A DNA stretch of 64,000 nucleotides, from NCBI RefSeq assembly GCF_003480915.1, contig NZ_QUKD01000002.1:552091-616090 (forward strand), written 5' to 3'. Made by a program: the position numbers and the translations under genes. This stretch comes from Parabacteroides sp. TM07-1AC (lineage in GTDB: Bacteria > Bacteroidota > Bacteroidia > Bacteroidales > Tannerellaceae). Below are positions 29,064 to 37,562 of the stretch, piece after piece; within the stretch, counting starts at the first letter, position 1, and every line of letters begins with the position of its first letter. The notes under the pieces are model-generated. The model did no database searches, had not been told where the DNA came from, and saw nothing but the letters and a program-made list of their open reading frames with translations.

Positions 29064-29750
29064 TTAGTCACGGCTTCTTCCGCCCAGGAAGATCATTATA
29101 TAATATAATAATGTAGCCAGCGAACCTAAAGCAGCCACCACATAGGTATAAGCAGCAGAACGCAAAGCATCTTCCGCCATTCCATGCGTACTGACATTCG
29201 TTATACCGGCACTACTCAACCAAACCAATGCACGCTGGCTGGCATTGATCTCGACCGGCAACGTGATAAAGCTGAACAACGTCGTAGATGCGAACAGAAT
29301 GATACCGAACAGCAGCAACTGCGGGAACTGATGGATCAGCAACATACCGCCCAGCAACACCCACGTCATGATATTCGAAGCGAAGCTGACCACCGGCACC
29401 AATGCCGACCGCATCTTCAGCGGAGCATACGAAGTGGCATGCTGTACCGCATGACCGCATTCATGGGCTGCAACGGCTGCCGCAGCAATACTATTACTGT
29501 AATATACCGATTCACTAAGATTCACCGTTTGATTTGCAGGATTGTAATGGTCTGTCAAATGTCCGGGAGTAGAAATCACCTTCACGTCGTAAATGCCGTT
29601 ATCATGCAACATCTTCTCAGCCACGTCCTTTCCGGTCATACCGTTAGGCATAGGGATCTTAGAATACTTCTCAAACTTGTTTTTCAGTCGGGAAGATACC
29701 AGCCAGCTTAACAAGGCAAAACCAATAAATATAATCCAATACATGCTCAT
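29064..29750 (-). CDS. Membrane neutral zinc metallopeptidase (YugP type)
   Basis: This is a 228-residue membrane protein. The active-site HECGH (in AAHECGHAVQHA) fits the HExxH zinc motif of the Zn_peptidase_2 family. Membrane helices flank it (N-terminal WIIFIGFALLSWLV, two central helices, and a C-terminal helix before FLGGRSRD). The start is the ATG at 29750, with a second Met two codons later. The substrate and role are unknown in this family. It is transcribed alone, after the purA terminator. Confidence 0.9.
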   Translation of the reverse strand: MSMYWIIFIGFALLSWLVSSRLKNKFEKYSKIPMPNGMTGKDVAEKMLHDNGIYDVKVISTPGHLTDHYNPANQTVNLSESVYYSNSIAAAAVAAHECGHAVQHATSYAPLKMRSALVPVVSFASNIMTWVLLGGMLLIHQFPQLLLFGIILFASTTLFSFITLPVEINASQRALVWLSSAGITNVSTHGMAEDALRSAAYTYVVAALGSLATLLYYIMIFLGGRSRD

Positions 29751-29802
29751 AATGCTCTAATTAATTAAGTGTTATACAAGAAATGTCTTACAAAAAGTCT
29801 GC

Positions 29803-29857
29803 CAAAAACAAAAATGGCAGAAGATAGGCCTGCTGAGAGGTGGTCTTCTGCCATTTT
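29803..29857 (-). terminator. Terminator of purA
   Basis: A perfect 14-bp stem (29811-29824 with 29844-29857) with a T-rich tail on the minus strand, 18 bp after the purA stop. Confidence 0.85.
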
Positions 29858-29874
29858 GTAATAGTATATGAGGT

Positions 29875-31146
29875 TTATTCTTCCGTATACCGGATAATTG
29901 TCTGTTCACGGTCAGGTCCTACTGACACGATTTTAACGGGAACACCCAACTCTTCTTCCAGGAAGGAAAGGTAAGCGTTGAATTCTTCAGGGAATTCATC
30001 TTCGCTCTGCATCTTTGTCATGTCAGTCTTCCAACCCGGCAGTTCAACGTATACCGGTTCGATCGTATCGTCGATCTCGAACGGAAATTCCGTTACTTCT
30101 TCGCCGTTGATCTTGTAAGCCACACAAGCCTTGATCGTTTCGAAGCTATCGAGTACGTCGCTCTTCATCATGATAAGCTGGCTTACACCGTTGATCATAA
30201 CGGCATATTTCAAAGCAACCAGGTCAATCCAGCCGCAACGACGTTTACGTCCTGTTACAGAACCGAACTCATGCCCTAACGTACAAAGCAGATCGCCTGT
30301 TTCATCGAACAACTCTGTCGGGAACGGACCGCTGCCGACACGTGTACAATACGCCTTGAAGATACCGTATACTTCACCGATATTGCGCGGAGATACGCCC
30401 AGACCCGTACAACAACCGGCACAGATCGTATTCGAAGAAGTAACGAACGGATAAGAGCCGAAGTCGATATCCAGCATAGTTCCCTGTGCGCCTTCCGCCA
30501 AAACAGACTTACCGTCTTTCAGGTAGTTGTTTACCACATGCTCGCTGTCGATCAGGTTGAATTGTTTCAGATATTCCAATGCTTCAAACCATTGAGCTTC
30601 CAGTTCCTTGATATCATAAGAATAGTTCAGTGATTTCAGGATTGCTTCGTGACGTGCCTTGGCAGCAGCATATTTTTCATCGAAGTTATGCAGCAAGTCA
30701 CCTACACGGAGACCGTTACGGCTGATCTTGTCTGTATATGTCGGGCCGATACCTTTACCGGTCGTACCGATCTTACCTGAACCTTTAGCCGCTTCGTAAG
30801 CAGCATCCAGCATACGGTGGGTAGGCAGGATCAGGTGTGCCTTCTTGGAAATACAAAGTTGTTTGGTCAGGTCGTGACCACTGGCAGCAAGCGCTTCGGC
30901 TTCCTGCTTAAACAATAACGGGTCGAGAACGACGCCATTACCGATTACATTCACTTTTCCACCCTGGAAAATACCTGACGGAATAGAACGAAGGATATAC
31001 TTTTCTCCGTTAAACTCCAATGTGTGTCCTGCATTGGGACCTCCCTGAAAACGAGTGATTACATCGTAATTCGGAGTCAGCACGTCGACAACTTTACCTT
31101 TGCCCTCGTCACCCCATTGCAATCCTAATAAAACATCTACTTTCAT
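29875..31146 (-). CDS. purA: Adenylosuccinate synthetase
   Basis: This 423-residue enzyme condenses IMP and aspartate using GTP, the first committed step to AMP. The GTP/IMP loop LLGLQWGDEGKGKVVDVL, the catalytic FQGGPNAGHT, and TGRKRRCGWIDLVAL are present. The length is normal. It lies 29 bp downstream of the fur-type gene on the same strand and is closed by a strong terminator, so the two are likely co-transcribed. Confidence 0.98.
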   Translation of the reverse strand: MKVDVLLGLQWGDEGKGKVVDVLTPNYDVITRFQGGPNAGHTLEFNGEKYILRSIPSGIFQGGKVNVIGNGVVLDPLLFKQEAEALAASGHDLTKQLCISKKAHLILPTHRMLDAAYEAAKGSGKIGTTGKGIGPTYTDKISRNGLRVGDLLHNFDEKYAAAKARHEAILKSLNYSYDIKELEAQWFEALEYLKQFNLIDSEHVVNNYLKDGKSVLAEGAQGTMLDIDFGSYPFVTSSNTICAGCCTGLGVSPRNIGEVYGIFKAYCTRVGSGPFPTELFDETGDLLCTLGHEFGSVTGRKRRCGWIDLVALKYAVMINGVSQLIMMKSDVLDSFETIKACVAYKINGEEVTEFPFEIDDTIEPVYVELPGWKTDMTKMQSEDEFPEEFNAYLSFLEEELGVPVKIVSVGPDREQTIIRYTEE

Positions 31147-31175
31147 GTTATCTTTATAATAGACTATTAATATTC

Positions 31176-31640
31176 TTATTTACCATTCTTCTGCTGAAGC
31201 TTGAACTTGCATTTACTGCATATCCCATAAATATACAACGCATGAAACTCAGGTGTGAAACGGGATATCTTCAGATTGTTGACATCCTTTTTCAGCATAC
31301 TGTCTTTCATTTCCCGGATCGCCCCGCACTTCATACAGATCAGATGAAGATGCGTTTCCGCCAAAGCCCGGAGTTCGTATTGAACCGATTGGGCGTTGAG
31401 TTGATGCCGCACGATCAGGCCACCGTCTTCCAGCACGTCCAGCGTATTGTAAAGCGTTGCCTTGCTCACATGGAAGTTCGTTTCTTCCAGTTTTTCCTGG
31501 AGTGAGTACATGTCGAAATGACCCGAGAAACGACATATGCATTCAAATATAGCATATCTTTCCTCCGTCTTTCGTAGTTTTTTCTCAGTCAGATACTCCG
31601 TAAACGACTGCTTCATCTCTATGTACTTCTTTTCATCCAT
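31176..31640 (-). CDS. Fur-family metal-responsive transcriptional regulator
   Basis: This is a 154-residue regulator with an N-terminal winged helix (LRKTEERYAIFECICRFSGH, VSKATLYNTLDVLEDGGLIV) and a C-terminal dimerisation domain with the metal residues ETHLHLICMKCG and CSKCK (two CxxC pairs forming a structural zinc site). It could be Fur, Zur or PerR-like, and the motifs do not separate these. Its position directly before purA and after the DNA alkylation repair gene suggests an operon but no functional link is obvious. Confidence 0.92.
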   Translation of the reverse strand: MDEKKYIEMKQSFTEYLTEKKLRKTEERYAIFECICRFSGHFDMYSLQEKLEETNFHVSKATLYNTLDVLEDGGLIVRHQLNAQSVQYELRALAETHLHLICMKCGAIREMKDSMLKKDVNNLKISRFTPEFHALYIYGICSKCKFKLQQKNGK

Positions 31641-31697
31641 TTCGTTGCGACTCTACGCGACCGACAAAGTTAGCGCATTTATTTTAAACGCAAAGCC

Positions 31698-32381
31698 TTA
31701 GCTATAATATTCAAATTCAAATTTTAAATCATTATATATTTCCTGTCCTTCCGGCGTCTCCATGAACTCCGGAAACTCATCGAAACCACTTAACATTTGC
31801 CGGGCATGATCGGCAGACTGGCGACCGTAAAATTTCATTGCTTTTACAGCTGCCTGCTTCTCTTTCCAGGTAGCGCCGAAGTCGGGCCAGGCAATAGAAC
31901 GCATACATTCTACAATGAATGCAGCTCTTACCGGCGCAACCACAGTTTTCCCCTCCTTGAACAGTTCCGCCCAAATCAGGTAGGCCACCGTACGGGCATA
32001 CTCGTCTTCCACATTGAAGATTAATCCCAAAAGAAGGTTATCGACATAAGGCAACTTGCAAAACAGATTACGGCTGCATTGCTCCGCGATTTCCAAATAG
32101 GGTATTTCTTTCACCCATTGCTTTGCCTGATCGAAAGGAAAATCATCCGCAGGCTGTAACATGGATGCCAGTATCTTGAACTCACGGATATCTTCTTTCC
32201 ACAGAGCCGCTGCCAGCTCCGAACCGGGTTCGTGCATAGCGGCAATCTGCTTTATTTCGGGCAGAGGAACACCGAAGTTCAGTTTATAGTTTATCCCTTT
32301 CTCGCGCATGCTGGTGGATGTAATACCATTCATTGCCATGCGGAGCTGGGTTCTTATTTCTCTTAATTGGTCCTGCAACAT
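31698..32381 (-). CDS. DNA alkylation repair (AlkD-like, HEAT-fold) protein
   Basis: This 227-residue all-helical protein fits the DNA alkylation repair family (PF08713), with paired HEAT-like helices such as EIKQIAAMHEPGSELAAALW and SRNLFCKLPYVDNLLLGLIF. AlkD-type members excise N3/N7-alkylated purines without base flipping. It follows the M49 peptidase gene by 3 bp, so the two are translationally close. Substrate specificity cannot be assigned. Confidence 0.85.
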   Translation of the reverse strand: MLQDQLREIRTQLRMAMNGITSTSMREKGINYKLNFGVPLPEIKQIAAMHEPGSELAAALWKEDIREFKILASMLQPADDFPFDQAKQWVKEIPYLEIAEQCSRNLFCKLPYVDNLLLGLIFNVEDEYARTVAYLIWAELFKEGKTVVAPVRAAFIVECMRSIAWPDFGATWKEKQAAVKAMKFYGRQSADHARQMLSGFDEFPEFMETPEGQEIYNDLKFEFEYYS

Positions 32382-32384
32382 AGC

Positions 32385-34442
32385 TTAGTCGTTGTAAGAT
32401 GGGAGGAATGAATAATCGTTACTGTAACGAAGCATCTGGTCCGTGTAGCCTTCGGTATAATCGAGGACGATATCGGTCACTTCTCCGTTATCGTTCTTCA
32501 CCTCTTTCATAACCGGGTTCACAAAACCTTTGTAAGGAGCCAGGTTCAGTTTGGCATAACGGGCAAGCACTTCGTCGTGTAATATTTGGTCTACTTTTAC
32601 GCCATAATCTTCCACCAGTTTCTTTCCGGCTGCAAAATCGCCTTCGCTCTTGATGCGCTGTACTTCAGCCAGTAACGTACCGAAAAGATTACGGAGTTTT
32701 TCGTAATCGTTTACAACTACGTATGTTTTGCCGTCACGTTTCTTATATTCGATCACGTTATCGGCTTTACCGTTCTCGTAGGCCCATTGAGCAATCAACT
32801 GACGGTTACGCATGTGGGCTTCTTCCACATTCTTACCGGCTTCGATACGGACAAGTTGTGTCATCAGGCCATTCATAATATACTTATAATACTCTGCCTT
32901 ATATGCTTCTGCATCCGGCACCAAACCTAATTCCACTAATTTCGGATCACCCAGATAATACAGTCCGAACAGGTCGGCACGAGCTTCTTCAAGCGTAGAA
33001 TCGTACGCTTTCAAGGCTCCGGATTCCGTATCCGGCAACAGTTTACCGGAACCATGCCCCAAACATTCGTGCAAATCCGTATGTAAATTATCCGTGATAA
33101 ATCCGTATTTCTTCAACGCCTCGCGTTCAACGTCACTCCAAACGAACTCTTCGCTAAAACCGTTGCCTTGCGAAGCCTTATCGTAGGCTTCCGTTATATT
33201 CTCGATAGTAACTGATTTCGAACCGTGGTCGCGGCGTATCCAGTCTGCATTCGGCAGATTGATGCCGATCGGAGTTGCCGGATAGCAATCGCCTCCCAGC
33301 ATGGCGACGGTAATCACCTTGGCGCTTACACCTTTCACCTTTTCTTTTTTGAAACGTTTGTCTACCGGGGAATGGTCTTCAAACCATTGTGCGTTATCAC
33401 TGATAATCTTTGTACGCTTTGTCGCTTCCTTGTTGATAAAGTTCACGGTAGATTCCCAACTAGCCTTCATTCCCAGCGGATCGCCGTAAGTTTCGATAAA
33501 ACCGTTTACAAAGTCCACATCAGATGTCGTATCTTCTACCCAAAGGATGGAATAAGCATCGAACGTTTTCAGATCGCCCGTCTGATAGTATTCGATCAGT
33601 TTTTCGATGATCGCCTTCTGTGCATCGTTCTCGGCAAAAGGCACGGCTTTCTGCAACTCGCCGACTATCTGTTCGATGGCTGCCGAATAAAGGCCGCCGA
33701 CTTTCCACACCTTCTCAACGATCTTTCCGTTCTCTTTCACCAAACGACTGTTCAGACCGTAAGAAATCGGGGTGATAGTATCTTTTCCCGCTTTCATGGC
33801 AGAATAAAAGCCTTCCACCTCTTTCTCGGTAACACCTTCGCCATAGTAATTATTGGCGGATGCCAGAATCAGATCCTGATCACCGCTTTGCACGGTACGC
33901 TTCGCCAATACAGACGGATCAAAGATCACCGGAGATATCTCAGCGACAAACTGCTCCAATGTCTGCCCTTCACGTAAAGGAAGATTAGCCACGTCTACCT
34001 GTTCCAGACAACTCTTGAAAAACTCAGGTGTAAATCCGGGAACAAACTTATCCTCTGCATAATGATGATGGATGCCGCTTGAAAACCACACCCGTTTCAG
34101 GTAAGTCTCCAGCGCCTTGAACTGCGCATCTTCCCGATTTCCTTTATACGTTGTGTAAATCGTCTCCAGAGTGCGACGGATCGGTAGGTTATAGCGACAA
34201 TTCTGATCAAAGAATATATCGCGGCCCATCAGCGCAGCCTGCGACAAATGATATAATAACTGTTTTTGTTTCAATGAAAGAGACTCGAATCCGGGAACCT
34301 GATAACGAAGAATCTGCAGGTCAGCGAACTGGTCTACCACATAATTAAAATCCTCCTGCGGTGCCTGTCCTTTATTTTCTTTCGGACCAGCACAAGCAGT
34401 CAATGCCATTACTGTCATAAGCGATACTATTGTATTTCTCAT
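32385..34442 (-). CDS. M49 family dipeptidyl-peptidase III-like lipoprotein
   Basis: This is a 685-residue protein with a lipobox (LTAC, Cys17), so it is probably anchored in the envelope. The M49 zinc motif HECLGH (in LHECLGHGSGKLL) and the downstream EEARAD that supplies the third ligand are intact. DPP III enzymes release dipeptides from peptide N-termini. Homologues in Bacteroidales are often mislabelled dihydrofolate reductase, and nothing here supports that name. It starts a minus-strand series with the alkylation repair, fur and purA genes. Confidence 0.9.
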   Translation of the reverse strand: MRNTIVSLMTVMALTACAGPKENKGQAPQEDFNYVVDQFADLQILRYQVPGFESLSLKQKQLLYHLSQAALMGRDIFFDQNCRYNLPIRRTLETIYTTYKGNREDAQFKALETYLKRVWFSSGIHHHYAEDKFVPGFTPEFFKSCLEQVDVANLPLREGQTLEQFVAEISPVIFDPSVLAKRTVQSGDQDLILASANNYYGEGVTEKEVEGFYSAMKAGKDTITPISYGLNSRLVKENGKIVEKVWKVGGLYSAAIEQIVGELQKAVPFAENDAQKAIIEKLIEYYQTGDLKTFDAYSILWVEDTTSDVDFVNGFIETYGDPLGMKASWESTVNFINKEATKRTKIISDNAQWFEDHSPVDKRFKKEKVKGVSAKVITVAMLGGDCYPATPIGINLPNADWIRRDHGSKSVTIENITEAYDKASQGNGFSEEFVWSDVEREALKKYGFITDNLHTDLHECLGHGSGKLLPDTESGALKAYDSTLEEARADLFGLYYLGDPKLVELGLVPDAEAYKAEYYKYIMNGLMTQLVRIEAGKNVEEAHMRNRQLIAQWAYENGKADNVIEYKKRDGKTYVVVNDYEKLRNLFGTLLAEVQRIKSEGDFAAGKKLVEDYGVKVDQILHDEVLARYAKLNLAPYKGFVNPVMKEVKNDNGEVTDIVLDYTEGYTDQMLRYSNDYSFLPSYND

Positions 34443-34499
34443 ATTATTTATAATAACTCTTTTATTTTTTCTGAAGTATTACAACGAAAGGCTCTCCCG

Positions 34500-34507
34500 C
34501 AAAGGTA
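34500..34507 (-). promoter_or_regulatory. -7 promoter box of the M49 peptidase operon
   Basis: TACCTTTG on the minus strand, 57 nt before the ATG at 34442. It is divergent from the mnmA promoter. Confidence 0.6.
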
Positions 34508-34549
34508 ACGAATAAATCGAAGCCATAGGAATATCACCCCAATATTTTG

Positions 34550-34557
34550 TACCTTTG
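34550..34557 (+). promoter_or_regulatory. -7 promoter box of mnmA
   Basis: TACCTTTG on the plus strand, 22 nt before the ATG at 34580. The -33 region is weak. Confidence 0.6.
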
Positions 34558-34579
34558 TACCCGATATACTTAGAAAAGA

Positions 34580-35656
34580 ATGGAAATAGCAGCATTAGTA
34601 TCAGGAGGTGTGGACAGCTCTGTAGTTGTCCATCAGTTGAAGGAGGCAGGATACGATCCTACCATCTTCTATATCCGTATCGGTATGGAAGATAAAGACG
34701 GATATATCGACTGCCCTGCCGAAGAAGACATAGAAATAACATCTTATATAGCACGCAAATACGGTTGCCGCATGGAAGTGGTATCCCTGCATGACGAATA
34801 CTGGGACAAGGTGGTCAGCTACACGATCGACTCGGTGAAGCGCGGCCTCACTCCCAACCCGGACATGATGTGCAACAAATTTATCAAGTTCGGCTGCTTC
34901 GAAGAAAAATGGGGAAAAGACTTCGACAAGATCGCAACCGGCCATTACGCCACAACGACTGAGATAGACGGCAAAGTATGGCTTTCTACCGCTAAAGACC
35001 CGGTAAAGGACCAGACCGACTTCCTCGGACAGATCACCCGTCTGCAAATCCAGAAGCTGATGTTCCCGATCGGTCACCTGATGAAAGCCGAAGTACGCGC
35101 CATCGCCGCCGAACAGAAGTTGCCCAGCGCCATGCGTAAGGACAGCCAGGGTATCTGTTTCCTCGGCAAAATCAACTATAACGACTTTATCGAACGTTAC
35201 CTGGGAAAACGTGTCGGCAAGATCGTCGAACTGGAAACGGGTAAAGTCTTAGGTAAACACAACGGCTACTGGTTTCACACGATCGGGCAGCGCAAAGGTC
35301 TCGGATTGAGCGGCGGTCCCTGGTTCGTTATCAAGAAAGATATCAAACGCAATATCATCTACGTCTCCAACGGCTACGATCCGGAAACACAATACGGCAA
35401 AACAATCAACCTGCACGGTTTCGACTTCATCACCGAAGACCCGTGGGGAGAATTCACCGACGAGAAGGAGATCACCTTCAAAATCCGCCATACACCGGAC
35501 TTTACCCCGGGACGTATCCGCCGTATCGGAGATTTGTATCGTATCGAGTCCGAGAACAAAATACAGGGAATTGCCCCCGGCCAGTACGGTGTTGTCTACG
35601 ACAAAGACCACCGTCTCTGCCTGGGTAGCGGTATGATAATCGACGAGGGAAAATAA
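34580..35656 (+). CDS. mnmA: tRNA-specific 2-thiouridylase MnmA
   Basis: This 358-residue enzyme adds sulfur to U34 of tRNA-Lys, -Glu and -Gln. The PP-loop SGGVDSSV (residues 8-15) binds ATP. The catalytic cysteines are in [13 protein letters not shown] and GICFLGK, and ATGHYA follows the first. The C-terminal beta-barrel ([22 protein letters not shown]) is intact. The length fits the family. Bacteroidales may carry more than one mnmA copy. Confidence 0.93.
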   Translation: MEIAALVSGGVDSSVVVHQLKEAGYDPTIFYIRIGMEDKDGYIDCPAEEDIEITSYIARKYGCRMEVVSLHDEYWDKVVSYTIDSVKRGLTPNPDMMCNKFIKFGCFEEKWGKDFDKIATGHYATTTEIDGKVWLSTAKDPVKDQTDFLGQITRLQIQKLMFPIGHLMKAEVRAIAAEQKLPSAMRKDSQGICFLGKINYNDFIERYLGKRVGKIVELETGKVLGKHNGYWFHTIGQRKGLGLSGGPWFVIKKDIKRNIIYVSNGYDPETQYGKTINLHGFDFITEDPWGEFTDEKEITFKIRHTPDFTPGRIRRIGDLYRIESENKIQGIAPGQYGVVYDKDHRLCLGSGMIIDEGK

Positions 35657-35715
35657 ACCTTTGTCAATAATTATACCTATGATAATCTTTGTATCAGACT
35701 ATAATATAAACAACT

Positions 35716-35928
35716 ATGGAAACAACAACTTTAAAAACATTCGAAATCTCCATTCCCGAAAAATACGTATCTGCTATACGTAAACTGGTAAAAAGCATGG
35801 GAGGAAGCATCACGGTTCGCAAAGAAAAGAAATGCGGGCTTGATGAAGCATGGGAAGACGTGAAAGCCGGAAGAGTATCGAAAGCCTATACAGATATGGA
35901 TGAACTCTGGAAAGATCTAACAGCATGA
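35716..35928 (+). CDS. Antitoxin-like protein (RelB/DUF2683-like)
   Basis: This is a 70-residue protein with an N-terminal beta/alpha segment (LKTFEISIPEKYVSAIRKLV) and a C-terminal region (WEDVKAGRVSKAYTDMDELW) typical of antitoxins that wrap a YafQ/RelE toxin. The next gene overlaps it by 4 bp (ATGA) and encodes a YafQ-like protein, which is the usual antitoxin-toxin order. Confidence 0.75.
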   Translation: METTTLKTFEISIPEKYVSAIRKLVKSMGGSITVRKEKKCGLDEAWEDVKAGRVSKAYTDMDELWKDLTA

Positions 35929-36125
35929 AATACAGCGCTCGTTATTCCAACAAGTTTAAAAAGGATATGAAGCGCTGTGAAAAACGTGGATACAATACTC
36001 ATCTTTTACGTGATGCAATATCCTTATTATGTGAAACCGGAACTCTCCCCCCTTCGTATCACCCACACAAATTAAGCGGCAAATACGAAGGTCTGTGGGA
36101 ATGTCATATAAATCCAATCAGATAG
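35925..36125 (+). CDS. Truncated YafQ-family mRNA interferase toxin
   Basis: The 66-residue product starts MKYSARYSNKFKKDMKRCEK and matches the first two thirds of YafQ toxins through HPHKLSGKYEGLWECHI. It stops at NPIR where the family continues with the segment holding a conserved catalytic Asp and the final His. Intact YafQ is about 90 residues. The ribonuclease is therefore probably inactive and the pair is decaying, or the antitoxin is kept for cross-neutralisation. Confidence 0.7.
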   Translation: MKYSARYSNKFKKDMKRCEKRGYNTHLLRDAISLLCETGTLPPSYHPHKLSGKYEGLWECHINPIR

Positions 36126-36175
36126 GATAGAAAAATAAATTTATACCAGATCAGTCTATTTTTTTTTCTGTTTTA

Positions 36176-36207
36176 TTTGGTTTATATTATAAACCATTTT
36201 ATATTTG
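36176..36207 (+). promoter_or_regulatory. Promoter of the 2TM/membrane/regulator operon
   Basis: TTTG (36176-36179) and TATATTTG (36200-36207) are 20 bp apart, an excellent Bacteroidales promoter. A palindromic operator lies between the two boxes. Confidence 0.8.
36179..36195. promoter_or_regulatory. Palindromic operator 1 (GTTTATAnTATAAAC)
   Basis: A 17-bp perfect palindrome with one central base, placed between the -33 and -7 boxes, so a bound protein would block RNA polymerase. It is followed by CATTTTA, as in operator 2. Confidence 0.7.
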
Positions 36208-36260
36208 CGGTGTGTAAGTGAGAAATGCGCAGCTCCTTGCACTTTTTTAATCCATATATA

Positions 36261-36275
36261 GTTTATAATATAAAC
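36261..36275. promoter_or_regulatory. Palindromic operator 2 (GTTTATAnTATAAAC)
   Basis: A 15-bp palindrome identical in consensus to operator 1, about 81 bp downstream inside the transcribed leader and also followed by CATTTTA. Two sites about eight helical turns apart suggest looping or cooperative autorepression by the winged-helix protein encoded at 37210-37491. Confidence 0.7.
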
Positions 36276-36309
36276 CATTTTACAAACAACAATTAAAGAG
36301 AGAACAACA

Positions 36310-36582
36310 ATGGAAGCAACAGTAAACTCAAACAAGAAAAACAATTCATTTCCAGCACAGCTGAAGATGAACATCCTCCGCTATATCGTTATATGCAGCT
36401 TTTTAGCAGTAGTAAATTATGTCACAACCCCACATTACTGGTGGGTTCTATGGGTAATTGCCGGCTGGGGCATCAATCTGATATTGGAGATAGTTTGTCA
36501 TTACATGATCAAAGAAGAGCGAGAAGAAGACTGTCCGACAAATGACATTAATGTAAAATCAACCTATTACAAACAACAATAA
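36310..36582 (+). CDS. 2TM-domain membrane protein
   Basis: This is a 90-residue protein with two membrane helices (IVICSFLAVVNYVTT at about 28-45 and WWVLWVIAGWGINLILEIV at 48-68) in the pattern of the bacterial 2TM domain family, plus a charged tail. It is the first gene of an operon with a larger membrane protein 13 bp later and a winged-helix regulator. The function is unknown. Confidence 0.75.
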   Translation: MEATVNSNKKNNSFPAQLKMNILRYIVICSFLAVVNYVTTPHYWWVLWVIAGWGINLILEIVCHYMIKEEREEDCPTNDINVKSTYYKQQ

Positions 36583-36595
36583 AACATATAAAATC

Positions 36596-37225
36596 ATGGA
36601 AGACAAAAAATTGAACGAGAAAGAGAGTCTAGCGCTCATCACTCAAATGATAAACTCCAGTAAAAAGAACATGGAGATTGGGCAAGGGAATATCATGCTA
36701 ATATATGGCTATTTCACAACGGCCCTATCAATCGTTTTATTTGCACTGATCAGTCTTACACACGACTTTATATGGAGTTGGGGATGGATGCTGATGTTCG
36801 TTATATGGCCGATAATGTCTTACAGACAAAGACAAAAACCTCCGAAAGTAGTGACTTATACCGACAAAGTCATCTCAAAAGTATGGCAGGTAATGGGCTG
36901 GATGTTCATCGTTACTTTTCTGACGATCGGTATCATCGAATTTAGTTTCGCCCGGTATATCGACTTCATTCTGATGCTGCCGCTCTCTTTGATTTATTGC
37001 GGAATCGGCGTTTCCATTACCGGCATTATCATACAGGAGCGCTGGATGACTTATACACCTCTGATCGCTTTTATTATCGCAATCTATATGCTTACCATGC
37101 TGATGATTGGTGAAAAAGCGACCACTTTATGGTATCTTTACTTCGGTTTGTCGTTCGTGTTTATGATGATCATACCCGGACATATCGTCAACAATAAAGC
37201 TAAAATGCAATGTTTAAAGAACTAG
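36596..37225 (+). CDS. Multi-pass membrane protein of unknown function
   Basis: This 209-residue protein begins with a cytoplasmic helix (LNEKESLALITQMINSSKKN) followed by about six hydrophobic helices, arranged in pairs (for example IYGYFTTALSIVLFALISL and ALIYCG-like segments). No catalytic motif is seen. It overlaps the next gene by 16 bp, so the regulator is translationally coupled to it. The arrangement resembles membrane-protein/PadR-like regulator pairs in Bacteroidales, but I cannot name the family. Confidence 0.75.
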   Translation: MEDKKLNEKESLALITQMINSSKKNMEIGQGNIMLIYGYFTTALSIVLFALISLTHDFIWSWGWMLMFVIWPIMSYRQRQKPPKVVTYTDKVISKVWQVMGWMFIVTFLTIGIIEFSFARYIDFILMLPLSLIYCGIGVSITGIIIQERWMTYTPLIAFIIAIYMLTMLMIGEKATTLWYLYFGLSFVFMMIIPGHIVNNKAKMQCLKN

Positions 37226-37491
37226 ATCCGCTACTCCACTCCCAATTACGGCTTGCCGTGATGTCCATCCTCCTTTCGGTCGAGGAGGCTGAATTCGTCT
37301 ATCTGAAAGAAAAGACACAGGCTACGGCGGGGAACCTGAGTGTACAGATAGACAAACTGAGCGAAGCCGGTTATATAGAAGTAGAAAAGAGCTTTGTCGG
37401 AAAGAAACCCCGTACGACCTGCCAGATAACAGCCGCAGGACGGCAGGCTTTCGAGAATTACGTAAACGCCCTGAAAGATTACATCGGATAA
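37210..37491 (+). CDS. Winged-helix transcriptional regulator
   Basis: This is a 93-residue DNA-binding protein of the short MarR/winged-helix type: HSQLRLAVMSILLSVEEAEF, then a recognition helix around TAGNLSVQIDKLSEAGYIEV, and the wing KSFVGKKPRTTCQITAAGR. There is no sensor domain. The operon promoter carries two palindromic sites (36179-36195 and 36261-36275), so autorepression is likely. A terminator follows 18 bp after the stop. Confidence 0.88.
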   Translation: MFKELDPLLHSQLRLAVMSILLSVEEAEFVYLKEKTQATAGNLSVQIDKLSEAGYIEVEKSFVGKKPRTTCQITAAGRQAFENYVNALKDYIG

Positions 37492-37509
37492 CCCCAAGGA
37501 TCAAACATA

Positions 37510-37543
37510 AAAAAGGCTGCCATCAACAGACGGCAGCCTTTTT
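37510..37543. terminator. Bidirectional terminator between the regulator operon and prs
   Basis: A perfect 12-bp stem (AAAAAGGCTGCC and its complement) with T-runs on both strands. It serves the plus-strand regulator operon and the minus-strand prs gene. Confidence 0.9.
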
Positions 37544-37562
37544 ATATCATTAATCCCGCTAA

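Noticed and set aside
32385..34442. Naming the M49 gene as dihydrofolate reductase
   Set aside because: The HECLGH zinc motif and EEARAD define a dipeptidyl-peptidase III-like peptidase; no folate-reductase fold is present.
36156..36374. 72-codon minus-strand ORF across the operator region
   Set aside because: It overlaps a strong plus-strand promoter, two operators and the 2TM gene start; the hydrophobic translation is due to AT-rich DNA.
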